In this document: positions 45,650-56,567 of the stretch, piece by piece
Layout: the number at the start of each line of letters is the position of its first letter
Numbering within the stretch: the first letter of the stretch is position 1
NCBI GenBank assembly: GCA_036346225.1
Contig: JARFIW010001088.1
Location: 3,796,501-3,860,500 of the forward strand
Direction: 5' to 3'
Source: Platerodrilus igneus
Lineage: Eukaryota > Arthropoda > Insecta > Coleoptera > Lycidae
Length of the DNA stretch: 64,000 nucleotides
Notes under the pieces: model-generated
What the model was told of the DNA's origin: nothing
The model's input: the letters and a program-made list of their open reading frames with translations, nothing else
Database searches by the model: none
Program-made: the position numbers and the translations under genes

Positions 45650-46113
45650 GTTTTTATAGTCGGTGTATTTGCGCTTACCAAACGTAAAAACTACCGCGGA
45701 CGACTAGTAGCAAGAAAATGGGTGATCGGTTTATACGATGGCCACGCGACCTAGAAGAGAGGTACATAAGATTTATACCTAACGTTCAGCAGGTGTGTTG
45801 ATACGAGAAGTGCAGGAACGTGTAATTCCTGGGAGCAAAATTTGAACCGATTGTTGGCGTGGGTATAATAATATAAGTACTCCAGGAGGAGCGTCACCCT
45901 ACAGACACAAAACAGTGAACCATCCTTGCTTTTTTCGGGATCCAGTAACCGTTGTATGCATACGAACCATGTAGAAGGTTACTGGTCTACATTAAAGCAA
46001 TTTTTACGGCGTTATGCAGTAATGGACTCGTCTTTTATCGATGAATATGTAGATATGTTTATATGGTGGAAAACATTTGGGCGTATAAAGATAGATTTAA
46101 AAAATTGTTTATA
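45650..46113 (+). pseudogene. Merlin / IS1595-type (ISXO2-like) transposase fragment
   Basis: Pieces in order: KRKNYRGRLVARKWVIGLYD (~45680-45740), VDTRSAGTC/LIREVQERVIPGSKI in alternating frames (~45800-45840), then RTHNVEGYW-like HTNHVEGYWSTLKQFLRRYA and VMDSSFIDEYVDMFIWW (45965-46075). These match the C-terminal half of DDE transposases related to bacterial IS1595 and animal Merlin elements. The first catalytic Asp region is degenerate (GVFALTKRK, where relatives have an acidic ID-E-S). Several stops and frameshifts. No terminal inverted repeats could be located. Confidence 0.75.
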
Positions 46114-46379
46114 AATTTCGAAAAACCGTGTAGTTTAAAAATTTTAACTGTATTATGTAAATATTAAATCTGTTCGTTTCTAATTTGCTGTTAGATACCG
46201 GCTCATTTGGTTTTAGGGAGATTAAAATTCTTAATAGCTGTTTAAACATTTTGGTTAGAAATTCTGTCCAAATACGTGCATCATTTAGTGTGAAGTTCCC
46301 TTAAAAATTATGCAAATATTAATGTCATGATTACGAATTTCTCCATTATAAATGTGTAACTTTTTCCAGACCCTATAGT
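46114..46379. other. AT-rich spacer
   Basis: Nothing recognised between the Merlin fragment and the next LINE. Confidence 0.4.
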
Positions 46380-49110
46380 AAGGGCCAAAGAATACTACTA
46401 TAGTAAGCCTTCTTATCGTAAAAAGCGATTAAAAGGCACAGCAAGGGCAGCAGCCTTGCTGGTTAAAAAATATTGGAGGAGAGTTGGTTGGTCTCAGGCG
46501 ATCCTCAATAACTTACAAGGTTGTTGGAGGTTGGCCGTGACAGATACCGCTTTTTGCTAAAATCTTTAAAAACTGCGTCGTGGAAAGATATGAGAGCCTA
46601 CCACAATATTTCCCAGGAATGCGTGACCTAAAACACGAACTATTATGATGGAGAGCTCACAAGTAAAATTCATGTGCGGAAGTAAAATACCCCCTCATTC
46701 GGATCTCCGGCAGCGGGTACTTGGGGCTCGTCATCGTAAGAATTTAAAACAACGGTCCGATTTAGTGATAGGGACTTGAAATGTAAGGTAATTACTTAAA
46801 GTAGATAAGTTAACGAATTTATTAGCCGAAATGAGAAAAGAAAAGCTGGACATTTTAGGTATTAGTGAGATGAGATCGCCAGATAGTAATGACTTTTGGA
46901 AAGATAATTATTGAATAATTACAACTTTTTCAACTAATGGACAGGCAGGCGTAGGAATAGTGTTAGGTAAAAGATTAGGGCGTAAAGTTAAAGAGTACTT
47001 ACAATTTAGTGATAGAATAATTATGGCTAGATTAAGTACGAAACCCACAGACACTGTTTTAGTACAGGTTTACATGCCAACAACTCAGTCCAAGAATGAG
47101 GAAGTAGAAAAGGTACGCGAGGATATAAATAGTATAGTGAGAAAAGTAAAGAGAGATGAGGATTTAATAGTTATGGGCGATTTTAATGCGCCAGTGGTAA
47201 AAAGTAGTGAGGGAAAAATGGTAGGAAAATTTGGGTATGGTAGACGAAATGATAGAGGAGAAAGATTAGTTGAGTTTTGCCAGGTACATGGATTAGTAAC
47301 TGTAAACACCCTATTCGAACAATATGTTAGAAGAAGATATACCTGGAAAGCGCCAGGTGATAGGGCTAGATAAGAAATAAATAATATTTTAGTTAAACAA
47401 AGATTTAGAAACCAAGTTAAAAACTGTAATAGTTATGCTGGGGCTGACATAAATAGCGATCATAACTTAGTTAAAATAAAGTGTAATCTTAAATTCAAAA
47501 AATTGAGAAAGGCTAAAAAGAGAGGGATGGGATATAGATAAGCTTAATGATAGTAAGGTAAAAGAGGAATATAAACAAGTATCAGATAATAAGATCAAAG
47601 AGATACTATAGGAGGAAACGTAGAAAATAGATGGAGAGAAATAAAAAGGGTTGCACATGATACAGCAACACGGACTATAGGTAAGAAAAAAGCAGAAGCG
47701 AGAAAACCCTGGGTAACCTAGGAGATATTAGATTTAATAGAGAATAGAAGAAAGCTTAAACCTTTCAGAGAATTGGATAGTGAACGAAAGCAAAAATATA
47801 ATAGAGTTAGAAATAAGATAGTACATGAGTGTAGAAATGTTAGAAATAAACGAATGAAGGAAAATCGTAAGGAAATACAAGATGATTTGAGAGTAGACAA
47901 GACAGGCAAGGCTTACAGGGCAGTTGAAAGGTTTTTCAGGGAAAATAGGAAAAAATATAATGGTATTAAAGATGAGAATAATGCGCTTCTAATAAATAAA
48001 GTTGAGGTATCAGCTAGATGGAAAAGATATTTAGAAGATTTATATAAGGGATGAGTTAGAGAACAACCAAGAAGAACATTTAGTAATAGGGTTCTCAATA
48101 TTAAGAGAGGAATTTGATAAAGCTGTTAGGGATCTTAAACTAAATAAAGCGCCGGGGATAGACGATAAACCCCCAGAATTAATAAAATATGCAAGAAAAA
48201 CTTTAGGTAGATTATATGAACTGGTAAAAGTAATATATGACACAGGTGAGGGCCCAATAGATTTCGAAAAAAATATTATTATCCCAATTCTAAAAAAGTC
48301 AGGAGCTGATAGGTGTGAGAATTTTAGAACGGTTAGTTTAACTTCTGACGCTTTCAAAATACTAACAATAATAATTAAAAACAGAGTAGAAGCTTTGACT
48401 GAGAATTATTTAGGCGAAGACCATTATGGTTTTCGTAAAGACAGAGGGACTAGAGAATCGATACTAATGATTACGGTAATTATCGAAAAAAGGTTACCAA
48501 AAATAAAAAAACTCATTTCGCGTTTGTAGATGTAGAAAAAAAGCATTTGATAGGGTTAATTGAATTGCTATGTTCAGGATTTTTTAAAAAAATAGGAATC
48601 TCTCAGAAAAATTATTTACAGTTTATATAAAAACCAAAGCGTAGTGATTAGATTTGATGAAATAGAAAAGGAAGCTAAATTAGAAATGGTGTTAGACAGG
48701 GCTGTATACTATCTTCATTAATTTTTAATGTTTACATTGAGGAAGCTTTAAACTTAGCTAGAGAGAGAAAATGGATAGGTATTAGTGTACAGGGACAGAA
48801 AATAGATATGTTACGTTTTGCAGATGAAATAGCAGAATCTAGAAAAGAGTTACAAGAGTTTTTAAATATTTTAGATGAGATACTACAGAGTAACTATAGT
48901 ATGAGAGTTAATTCAGGAAAGACAAAGATAATGACAAATGAGTTACAGCTTAGTTTTAAACCAAAATTAAAAATAGGTAATACCGAGTTAGAAAAGGTAG
49001 ATGAATTTTGCTATTTAGGTAGTATAATTGCAAAGGACGGACGCAGCAGAATGGTTATGGTAGGTAGAATAGTTCAAGCTAGAAAAATGTTTTTAAAAAG
49101 GAAAGAATAG
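46380..49110 (+). mobile_element. RTE-like LINE, second family
   Basis: Distinct in sequence from the dominant RTE family. A 5' UTR-like start has CTTATCGTAAAAAGCGATTA (46411). The endonuclease (46790-47460) has NLLAEMRKEKLDILGISEMR, LVQVYMPTTQ and LIVMGDFNAPV, and SDHN near 47458. The linker (47773-48054) is followed by RT pieces: LNKAPGIDDKPPELI and DRCENFRTVSLTS (48140-48340), GEDHYGFRKDRGTRE (~48413), and motif C as LRFADEIAES (48808) with the second catalytic Asp replaced by Glu and residues missing. It ends KMFLKRKE at 49110, where a mariner end begins. At least six stops or shifts. Confidence 0.88.
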
Positions 49111-49250
49111 CTACTACGAGGGGTGACAGGAAAGTAAGGTCTTCTTTTTTTTTTCATAGAAAATTACATTTATTTACAAACTGTGATACATCGTTGAAAA
49201 AGCCAAGGTCTTGGCTATTTTTCAATATAATCGCCTCTATCACCCATAAT
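49111..49250 (+). mobile_element. mariner-type transposon end fragment
   Basis: CTACGAGGGGTGACAGGAAAG followed by TAAGGTCTTC, a poly(T) run and TTGGCTATTTTTCAATATAA resemble the terminal region of mariner elements. A 14-bp stem hairpin (TTGAAAAAGCCAAG) lies at 49194-49225. The interior and other end are missing; Penelope sequence starts right after. A shorter piece with the same left junction lies at 56867-56925. Confidence 0.6.
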
Positions 49251-49254
49251 CGCT

Positions 49255-50330
49255 CAAATGATTATGGATAATTTACTGTCGAGTGTTCTACCTAGATTAC
49301 CATATGAGATGTCTTTCTTAGTTAAGTATGTGGATGATATCATTTGTTCGTTGTCAGTCCAATATGTTGACCAAACGTTAACAGCATTTAATGATTTTAA
49401 TGATCACCTTCAGTTCACTTTTGAAATTGAAGTGGATGGGAAATTACCTTTTTTGGATGTGTTGGTCATCAGAGATAGTTCTAATCATTTATTATTTGAT
49501 TGGTACACTAAACCAACTAACTCGGGCAGATATCTAAATTTCCACTCGAACCATTCTTTTCAACATAAGGTAAACACGGTGAAGGCCCTTCGATATCGAA
49601 TAGAACATATTTCAGACCCACAGTTCATGGATAAAAATAAGAAATTATTGATTAACACTTTAGTTAACAACGGTTATCCAAAGAGAATGTTGCATAGATT
49701 GATATATGGCAACTTCTTAAAAGTAAACCCTTCAGAAACTGATATTACGTACAAGAAGCTTCCGTTTATACAGAAGTTATCTCCACTTTTAGTACGATTT
49801 CTTAGACAACCTAAGATCGCCATTGTGTATGAATACAATTTTTCTATCCAGAAGTTGTTTACCAAATTAAAGGATCGTACTCCAAAATTGTTAAACAGCA
49901 ACGTTGTCTCAAGATCACATGTAGTTGCAACAATAGTTACATTGGTCAGACTAGCCAGTGGCTGAAGAGTCGTTTAACCCAGCACAGGAGTGATTGTAGG
50001 ATTAACTCCACTAAATGTGCATTGTCTGCTCATGTTTCTGCAACCAGTCATACACCACTTTTCGATGACACCGCCATTTTGGAGAACGAAACCAATTACA
50101 AGACGAGGCTTTTCATCGAGTCTTTTATATTAATAGTGAAATTAATCCTATCAATAATAAGATTGATATTGATAGGGTGCATAACGTTTACTCTGCTTTA
50201 TATAGTAAGGACATTTTTAAACAACGTTAGGTATCTTCCTTCAGGTTATGTAATCATTGCCATTTTCGGAACGTGTCCTGTCACGCTTATAGAATTTGTC
50301 ATTATCAACTTTGTCTTTACTTTTTAACCG
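49255..50330 (+). pseudogene. Penelope-like element: reverse transcriptase C-terminus and GIY-YIG-type endonuclease
   Basis: Frame 49258-49965 opens with LLSSVLPRLPYEMSFLVKYV and the RT motif C YVDD (49327-49338), then FTFEIEVDGKLPFLDVLVIR, DWYTKPTNSGRYLNFHSNH and later the thumb. Near 49900 the endonuclease continues in another frame: SCNNSYIGQTSQWLKSRLTQ, then HRSDCRINSTKCALSAHV, FDDTAILENETNYKTRLFIE. SYIGQT corresponds to the GIY-YIG module typical of Penelope elements. A second shift follows near 50125. The 5' half, including most RT motifs, is missing. Catalytic Asp residues remain, but the two frameshifts and truncation inactivate it. Confidence 0.9.
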
Positions 50331-50668
50331 CCATCGTGGCATGACGTTGCCCTTCAGGCAATTTTTAATTTTTAATATTTTTGACCCACAGTTATAATGT
50401 GAATCGTGCAGTAATTTGTTTTCAATTTCCTTAATATAATTTTGTCAATGTTAGTAGTTAGCGACAGGTTATGTATTTTTGCTAATTTCGAATTTTCTGT
50501 TTCCATTTTAGCCTTTGAAAAGGTACAAAAGGAATGTACCGAAACGTTAGGTGTTGATTAAATTTTCAATCAGTTTCTGTTGTTTGATATGGACTACTTC
50601 CCATGATAATATGTACATGTATATTATATTATAAGACTGACCAGTCCATTAATTATTAATGTATATTT

Positions 50669-50671
<3 letters not shown>
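50331..50671 (+). other. Penelope 3' untranslated region
   Basis: Non-coding sequence following the endonuclease. It carries a possible decayed hammerhead at 50512-50556, listed separately. Confidence 0.6.
50512..50556 (+). ncRNA. decayed hammerhead-like motif in Penelope 3' region
   Basis: A six-pair stem II (GGTACA/TGTACC) is followed by CGAAAC, but the 5' core that should read CTGATGA is TTGAAAA. The essential G and U are lost, so cleavage is not expected. The position downstream of a Penelope ORF is where these elements carry hammerheads. Confidence 0.35.

Positions 50672-50711
<40 letters not shown>
50672..50711. repeat. (TA)n microsatellite
   Basis: About 20 TA units. The LTR element that follows inserted at its end; TATAT flanks both of its ends. 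Confidence 0.9.
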
Positions 50712-50713
<2 letters not shown>

Positions 50714-51161
50714 CTCATATTTAGACCAGGGTAGAAAATTAAATAATCACATCAAATAATTTTAATCACCGTGTATAATGAATATTATTAGATAATACGC
50801 GTTATTAAAACCGTGAAGCATAAAAATTTATTAGTTTCAGTAAAAATAAGAGATTTAAATCATGGACAAGACGCTTTATATCAAAAGAAACAGTATTAAC
50901 AAGCTCTACGTAAGAAACAAATGGAAATTACGTGCAAAATGTATATTAATTAACCCTGTTTGTGGTAGGAATGTGTTTGTTTTTTTATGTATGAGGATGA
51001 AAGTTATCTAGAGGAGCAGCCGAGGCGATTAACAGAAAAAAAGTCAACGGACCAGGTAATTTAATAACTTTGTAGGTTTCACAGCATTCTTTGGCATCCA
51101 ATTCGTAGGGGCTCGATTCGAAAAGCGGAGTACCCGGAGTTTGGTGGATTCACAGCAAATT
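50712..51161 (+). repeat. 5' LTR with a 1,652-bp internal deletion
   Basis: Identical in start (TACTCATATTTAGACC) and end (GGATTCACAGCAAATT) to the 3' LTR. At 50957/50958 it jumps from TTAACCCT to GTTTGTGG, skipping what is 54551-56202 in the 3' LTR. The lost segment contains the presumed TATA promoter. Confidence 0.95.
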
Positions 51162-51179
51162 TGGCGACCCAAAAGTGAG
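51162..51179 (+). promoter_or_regulatory. tRNA primer binding site
   Basis: TGGCGACCCAAAAGTGAG directly follows the 5' LTR. TGG pairs with the universal CCA end of a tRNA, as required for minus-strand priming. The tRNA species was not identified. Confidence 0.75.
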
Positions 51180-51444
51180 GCTCGAGTTCCAAATAAAATT
51201 TTTGTGATTTTATTCCAGGAAACTGGCGATCTGAGAGAGAGAGTTTTTGTGTGTGTATAAATTTAAGAGTATTTTAGAGTGTGTGTGAGTGATTAGAACG
51301 TATGCAGAGAAAAGAGTGGTTAAGGAGTCAAGGAGTGGAAATTGGAAGTGACGATAGTGCATTGTGTGAGAAAAATTCTAAAATGGAAGAAGCTGGAGGC
51401 AGTAGAGATCAGTCGAGGACGGAATCAGGGATCAAGGAAACGAG

Positions 51445-52662
51445 ATGATATTGAGAATGTTAGAGAGGATGAGTGAAGAAGCTAATAGAGCTAGGGAAGA
51501 ATCGAATAAGAAATTTGACCGAATGAATGAGACATTAACAGGAGTTAGGGAAACCCTAAGTGAGAAAATAGATAAGACGAATAAAGAAGTTTCAGAATTT
51601 AAAAATAGTCTTACCGTAAAGATGGGGGAAGTTGAAAATAGGGTTGAAAAAAATGAGCGTGATATTACAGGTCTTCGACAGGAAATGGGACATTTAAGGT
51701 CCGAAGTACGCATTTTCTGTGAAGAAGAGATAAATGTAAAAATGACGGAAGTGACGGACTCATGTAGGGATCAGTTAGGCAGGGTAGAACGCGAAGTTAG
51801 TAGTATCAAATACAACATGTCAAATTTAACGGGGGATGGTCCCAGATTTTCTACAGGTGGAGTATCATTGGACCAACACATGAAGTTTTATGGCGATAAC
51901 AGAGTAAATCCACAAATTTTTATTAATAGTGTAAGAAATCTAGTGGGAAATTTATTTGACGAACAGACTAAACTAAATACGATAAAGGCTTTATTAAAGG
52001 ACAATGCGGAAGCGTGGTACAATTTAGTAGGACATGACATAGACACGTATCAGGACTTTGAAAACAAATTTTTAAAGCACTACTGGAGTGACCACAGACA
52101 AGACCAGGTACGAGACGACTTAATCACAGGGAAATTTAAGGGAGAATTTTCAGGAAGTAGAGAGCAATATGCTATACGCAAGTATAGCATAGCAAAGCAA
52201 CTGAACCCACCACTGACGGACCGACAAATTATTAAGTATTTATCACGACACTTCGAGGTAGACATAAGACAGCACGTAGCACTACAGAACATAGTGGACA
52301 GAGAAATGTTTCTAGAATACTTGCAGAGGTACGACGACGTAAGTAGTGGACGACCTCGGGATAACAGGGAAAGACAGATCAACACAGTTAGGTTTGACAA
52401 TAGACGGGACAACTACGCTAGACGGGGAAATAGTTACGGATACCAGCGACAGAATTGGGAACAGCGACGACCATACGTTAGGAGTAATAGTTTTGGAAGG
52501 GGACCTGCACCGAGACCGGAACCTACCAGAAGGAATAGTTCACCGGACATGAGGGGGACTGCTAATACAGACACAGAACGAGTGGAAACGCCTAGGACGT
52601 ACGCTGAGGTGACGGCTAGACCAGGACTGAGTAGGGAAAACAGACCTGGACAGGATTTTTAA
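51445..52662 (+). CDS. gag: Gag of the young LTR element
   Basis: An intact 405-residue frame. Residues 1-100 are a charged coiled coil (MSEEANRAREESNKKFDRMN and onward). Residues ~140-300 are a retrotransposon capsid-type domain (MKFYGDNRVNPQIFINSVRN, DNAEAWYNL, FLKHYWSDHRQDQVRDDLI, AKQLNPPLTD). The C-terminus is Arg-rich and disordered (NRRDNYARRGNSYGYQRQNW) and would bind RNA in place of a zinc knuckle, since no CCHC motif is visible. Gag forms the particle in the cytoplasm. The start is the first ATG of the open frame; ATGs downstream at residues 4 and 9 are alternatives. The frame carries no disabling change. Confidence 0.92.
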   Translation: MILRMLERMSEEANRAREESNKKFDRMNETLTGVRETLSEKIDKTNKEVSEFKNSLTVKMGEVENRVEKNERDITGLRQEMGHLRSEVRIFCEEEINVKMTEVTDSCRDQLGRVEREVSSIKYNMSNLTGDGPRFSTGGVSLDQHMKFYGDNRVNPQIFINSVRNLVGNLFDEQTKLNTIKALLKDNAEAWYNLVGHDIDTYQDFENKFLKHYWSDHRQDQVRDDLITGKFKGEFSGSREQYAIRKYSIAKQLNPPLTDRQIIKYLSRHFEVDIRQHVALQNIVDREMFLEYLQRYDDVSSGRPRDNRERQINTVRFDNRRDNYARRGNSYGYQRQNWEQRRPYVRSNSFGRGPAPRPEPTRRNSSPDMRGTANTDTERVETPRTYAEVTARPGLSRENRPGQDF

Positions 52663-52780
52663 AACGCGACAGACCACTAGATTTCAGTGTAAATGTATAT
52701 GAACATCCACGTGAATTTTTCAAAATTGAGGAGGAAGTAGAGCCAGAAACTAAGGAAAATTTATGTTTGCCAATTATTAA

Positions 52781-53695
52781 TTTAGAAATTTTGAGAATAA
52801 TGTAGAAGTATTACTTGATACAGGGGCAGAGGCGAGTTTAATATCGGAGGAATTCGTCAGCAAAATTAGGGATAAGGTTTGTGATAGAATTATGCCTATA
52901 AAGCGTAGCCATTTAGTAGCTCCAAATAAAAAGAAGTTTGCTGTAGTAAATAGTGTTGTGGTGCTTAGGATAGATATAGGAGGTTTAAGCTGTGAACAGG
53001 AGTTTGTAATTGTACCTGGACTGAAGTTTCAGAGCATTTTAGGTGTTGACTGTATGATGAAGTTAGGAGTTTTGATAGATATGGAACGGAAGGTAATAAG
53101 GATTAATGATAGGGTAGTGCCATGGAAGGGCAGTTATGAAGTCACAGAGGATGACACGGGGTTTAGTATTAATGTAGTAGAGGTAGAGGATGATGAAGGT
53201 AAACAGATCAACACGATAATATGTCCAGAGGATAGGATAGTAGAGGTTCAAGCTTTAGTACAAAAACATGCAGAATTAGTGGGGTTAGAAGCAACAGCAG
53301 CATATCGGGAGCAGGTGAAGGCAGAATTATTTTTGATGAGGTTAAGTGGCAAGTTTGTTTTTAATAAAGTAGATTTAAGGAATTCATTCTGGCGGATTCC
53401 ATTACATAAGAATTCTAGAAGGTACATAGGATTTTCCGTAGAGGGAAAAATCGATAATTGTAAAGTAGTATCGTTTGGTTTGTCGGCAGAAAAGGAAACA
53501 ATGATAAATGAGGAACAGACAAGTTTAGGGACTGAAGAAGAAGTAATATTTAAGAGTAAGGATAATAAGTTTATTGTATGTGAGATAACAGGGATGATAA
53601 GTATAGATATAGAAGGGGGAGAAATAGGGATGAAGAGTATTAGGATGGTGAGAAGAAAGACTTGGAGGGTCAAGAAGAGAGTTAGATTTAAATAA
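52781..53695 (+). CDS. pro: protease with a truncated reverse transcriptase segment
   Basis: The frame is open from 52781 with no ATG before 52892, so it would be made by frameshift from an upstream linker (PREFFKIEEEVEPETKENLC, 52700-52780). The protease has VEVLLDTGAEASLIS (Asp at 52817) and SILGVDCMMKLGVLID. Then an abrupt join brings a short RT piece, FVFNKVDLRNSFWRIPLHKN and RYIGFSVEG, followed by VVSFGLSAE. The RT catalytic YxDD region is absent. The last ~70 residues are low-complexity, acidic then basic. The protease looks intact; the polymerase does not. Confidence 0.82.
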   Translation, partial: FRNFENNVEVLLDTGAEASLISEEFVSKIRDKVCDRIMPIKRSHLVAPNKKKFAVVNSVVVLRIDIGGLSCEQEFVIVPGLKFQSILGVDCMMKLGVLIDMERKVIRINDRVVPWKGSYEVTEDDTGFSINVVEVEDDEGKQINTIICPEDRIVEVQALVQKHAELVGLEATAAYREQVKAELFLMRLSGKFVFNKVDLRNSFWRIPLHKNSRRYIGFSVEGKIDNCKVVSFGLSAEKETMINEEQTSLGTEEEVIFKSKDNKFIVCEITGMISIDIEGGEIGMKSIRMVRRKTWRVKKRVRFK

Positions 53696-54290
53696 CTTGA
53701 TGAACAAAGGATAGAGATAGGTGAATTTTAGTATAGATATAGAATAGAGTAAAATTTAAATATATAGGAATTGAATAGAGAGTAGATATAGGTGTATATA
53801 GAAGAGTAGAAATGAGTGTTTATAGAAAATAAAGCTAAGTATAGGATAAATATGGGAGATAAATAGAAATAGGTTTAGGAGGAGAATAAAGAGTAAAGGT
53901 AGGAAGAAAAGAAGATAGGTTAAGTATAGATATTTCATATAAGATTAGTGGAGAGTTAGGAATAGAGTAAGAGTAGGATAGGTATATAGAATTAGTTAGG
54001 GGGAAGTGAAGTATAGTGAAGATTAGTTAAAAAGTTAGGAATAGGATAGGTATATAGGATGTATATAGGATAAGATGGATAAGTAGGATGAAGTTAGGGA
54101 TAATTTCAGTTTATAAAATTAAGTGAGAGTTAGGAATAGGATAGGGATATACGATAGGTGTAAATATTTTTTGAATTGGAGATAAAGTAGGTAAGTTAGA
54201 TAGATAAGGATAGAGAGAGATAGGCAATTTTTTGTAATTTTTGTCTAATGCTTTATATTTGCATTCAAATAAGTGGGATTATTTGTATTC
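53696..54290 (+). other. C-depleted purine-rich tract
   Basis: From 53701 to 54240 the plus strand has only six C residues in 540 bases. It is built of degenerate GATAGG / TAGGAATAGGATAGG phrases. Minus-strand frames across it are artefacts of composition. Confidence 0.9.
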
Positions 54291-54304
54291 AAATAGGGGG
54301 AAAA
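54291..54304 (+). promoter_or_regulatory. polypurine tract
   Basis: AAATAGGGGGAAAA lies immediately before the 3' LTR, where the plus-strand DNA primer is generated in LTR elements. Confidence 0.85.
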
Positions 54305-56404
54305 TACTCATATTTAGACCAGGGTAGAAAATTAAATAATCACATCAAATAATTTTAATCACCGTGTATAATGAATATTATTAGATAATACGCGTTATTA
54401 AAACCGTGAAGCATAAAAATTTATTAGTTTCAGTAAAAATAAGAGATTTAAATCATGGACAAGACGCTTTATATCAAAAGAAACAGTATTAACAAGCTCT
54501 ACGTAAGAAACAAATGGAAATTACGTGCAAAATGTATATTAATTAACCCTATTTTAAGTAACCGGTATTAGACAAAGTGTACACATAATAATTAATATTT
54601 AATTTGTATTCGCTAAAATGAAAGGATAGAAGTCAATTTTAATTGGAGTTAATTAAACCATTATTAATAATAAGCATAAAAGCCTGTGAAAATCCAAGAT
54701 TAAAATACCACGGAATAAGGCTCTGAGAATTAATAGTATGTTTGAACACCTGCGTAGTTTAAAAAGCTCATTCGGCGTAAATTGTGTAGATAGCAAATGG
54801 TTTCAAGGAATCTTGGAGAAACCGTGGCTTAATATTTACGAGAAGGTGCGATACGGGGTTATTTAACCCAGATAGTCCACATGGACTGAAATAATCGATA
54901 ATAAGGAATATCAATTTGCACTAATAAGAACAGGGTAGATAGAGACAGATAATATGCACAAGACCGAGACACATATAGTAAAAGGCGTGATTTAAGCAAC
55001 GTCACGAGGGTCACAATTGGTTGAAAATAGGATGCAAATATCAGAGGTAGAAACAACGATTTCTGTATAAAATTTAATTAATTATTTTCGGACATGTTTG
55101 CGTGCCGTGTGAAATTTTCTGAGATTTAACTGGGGCGAGTACAAAATTGTAAAACCGACGCGCGGGCTACGGAATGGGAACAGAGCATGCGAAATTCTAG
55201 AAAATGTTCGTTTTGAGGACTCGACCGACAGACAGGCAAACTTCTATATATACCCAGGTGAATATAAACAAGCTCTCTTACATCCGCGACTTGATTCAAG
55301 ATGTTAAACAGTGCATTTTAGTTTGATAAAATAATTTAAAGTTTGCTCGTATATTTTGGTGATTCAAAATAGTTTGTTCGTTACGTGCTAACATGAATAT
55401 ACTTTAGTGCACTTAGATACAAGGTAATAAAATTTAGTATCACTGTACCAATTGGTAAAATTTACTATGACAAATAAATACACAAAAGTAGGCAGTTTTG
55501 GCGTATATTGGTGAAAGAAGTATGAATTTCTTTGTTATTTTCGGGGTGTTAATAATTAAATGGTTCGTAAACATGACTGGATCCACTAAACAAGGTTCAG
55601 ATATACACAGATGAGTTCCGGAAAAGCCCTGAAACAACTTTAAATAAATGGTGATGGAGCAAATTTTAAAACGTTGAGAATCAGAAGCCGTAAATATAAC
55701 CCAGTTGGAATGGTGTGATTAACGAAAGGGACGATGTACATTGAAGCTACGAGTGCAAGTAACCTTCAGGTAAATTATACTATTTTGTTTGAACTTTGAG
55801 ATGTTGGTGTGTTGAATAACTTTCTAATTTGTTTATTTAAAATGGACAGTAGTGAAATTGTACTAACAATAATATTTTAATTTTAAGGTGAAATTTGCTT
55901 GTTTAGGTAGAAAGGGTATTTAGTATTGATGTTCTGGATTATGATGAAAATATGGGTATGTCTTTGAGCTCAATTAGACGAACCTGGTTAATTAACGTAA
56001 AGGGTGGTAGATGCTCCCTTTGTACTCTGCATATATTGTTATAGTAATTAGTAGGCATCCTACAAGGACTTTAATTCTGGATGCACATTAAAATGATAAT
56101 AAATTTAATTTTGAAATTTTCCGATATTAAAATTTATGCTGAATATTAATTTTGAAATTTTAATGTATTGTGAATATTGATGTAAATAGAGTTGACGTTG
56201 ATGTTTGTGGTAGGAATGTGTTTGTTTTTTTATGTATGAGGATGAAAGTTATCTAGAGGAGCAGCCGAGGCGATTAACAGAAGAAAGTCAACGGACCAGG
56301 TAATTTAATAACTTTGTAGGTTTCACAGCATTCTTTGGCATCCAATTCGTAGGGGCTCGATTCGAAAAGCGGAGTACCCGGAGTTTGGTGGATTCACAGC
56401 AAAT
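54305..56404 (+). repeat. 3' LTR, complete (~2.1 kb)
   Basis: Begins TACTCATATT and ends near CAGCAAAT, so the termini are not the usual TG...CA. Contains TATATATA at 55244-55251, a likely promoter, with the ~45-bp repeat region after it. It matches the older LTR copy at 15427-17170. Short minus-strand frames are not supported as genes. Confidence 0.93.
55244..55251 (+). promoter_or_regulatory. putative LTR TATA box
   Basis: TATATATA followed by CCCAGG corresponds in position to TATATAAACCCGG at 15941. The element keeps it only in the 3' LTR. Confidence 0.5.
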
Positions 56405-56515
56405 TATATATAAAATATATATATATTTAAAATATATATATATATATATATATTTCAAAAATATATATATTTCAAAAATATATATATTTCAAAAATATAT
56501 ATATATTTAAAATAT
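56405..56515. repeat. TA-rich repeats with a TTTCAAAAATATATATA unit
   Basis: Three near-identical units of about 17 bp are embedded in (TA)n. They flank the LTR insertion. Confidence 0.85.
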
Positions 56516-56567
56516 ATAAAGTAAAAAGGAATTATTGGCAAGTGACTCAAATTCAGCCACGAGGGCA

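Larger units (their letters stand above)
50712..56404 (+). mobile_element. young Ty3/Gypsy-type LTR retrotransposon, internally deleted
   Basis: Order: 5' LTR (450 bp, itself deleted), primer site, gag, protease with an RT scrap, C-poor tract, polypurine tract, 3' LTR (2.1 kb). LTR sequences present in both copies are virtually identical over ~450 bp, with one visible difference (AACAGAAAAAAAG versus AACAGAAGAAAG), so insertion was recent. The flank TATAT appears on both sides. Most of RT and all of RNase H and integrase are missing, so mobilisation would have needed enzymes from a relative. Confidence 0.93.

Noticed and set aside
53063..53938. Leu/Tyr-rich minus-strand frames resembling membrane proteins
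   Set aside because: They are the complement of C-poor coding and purine-rich sequence in the LTR element.
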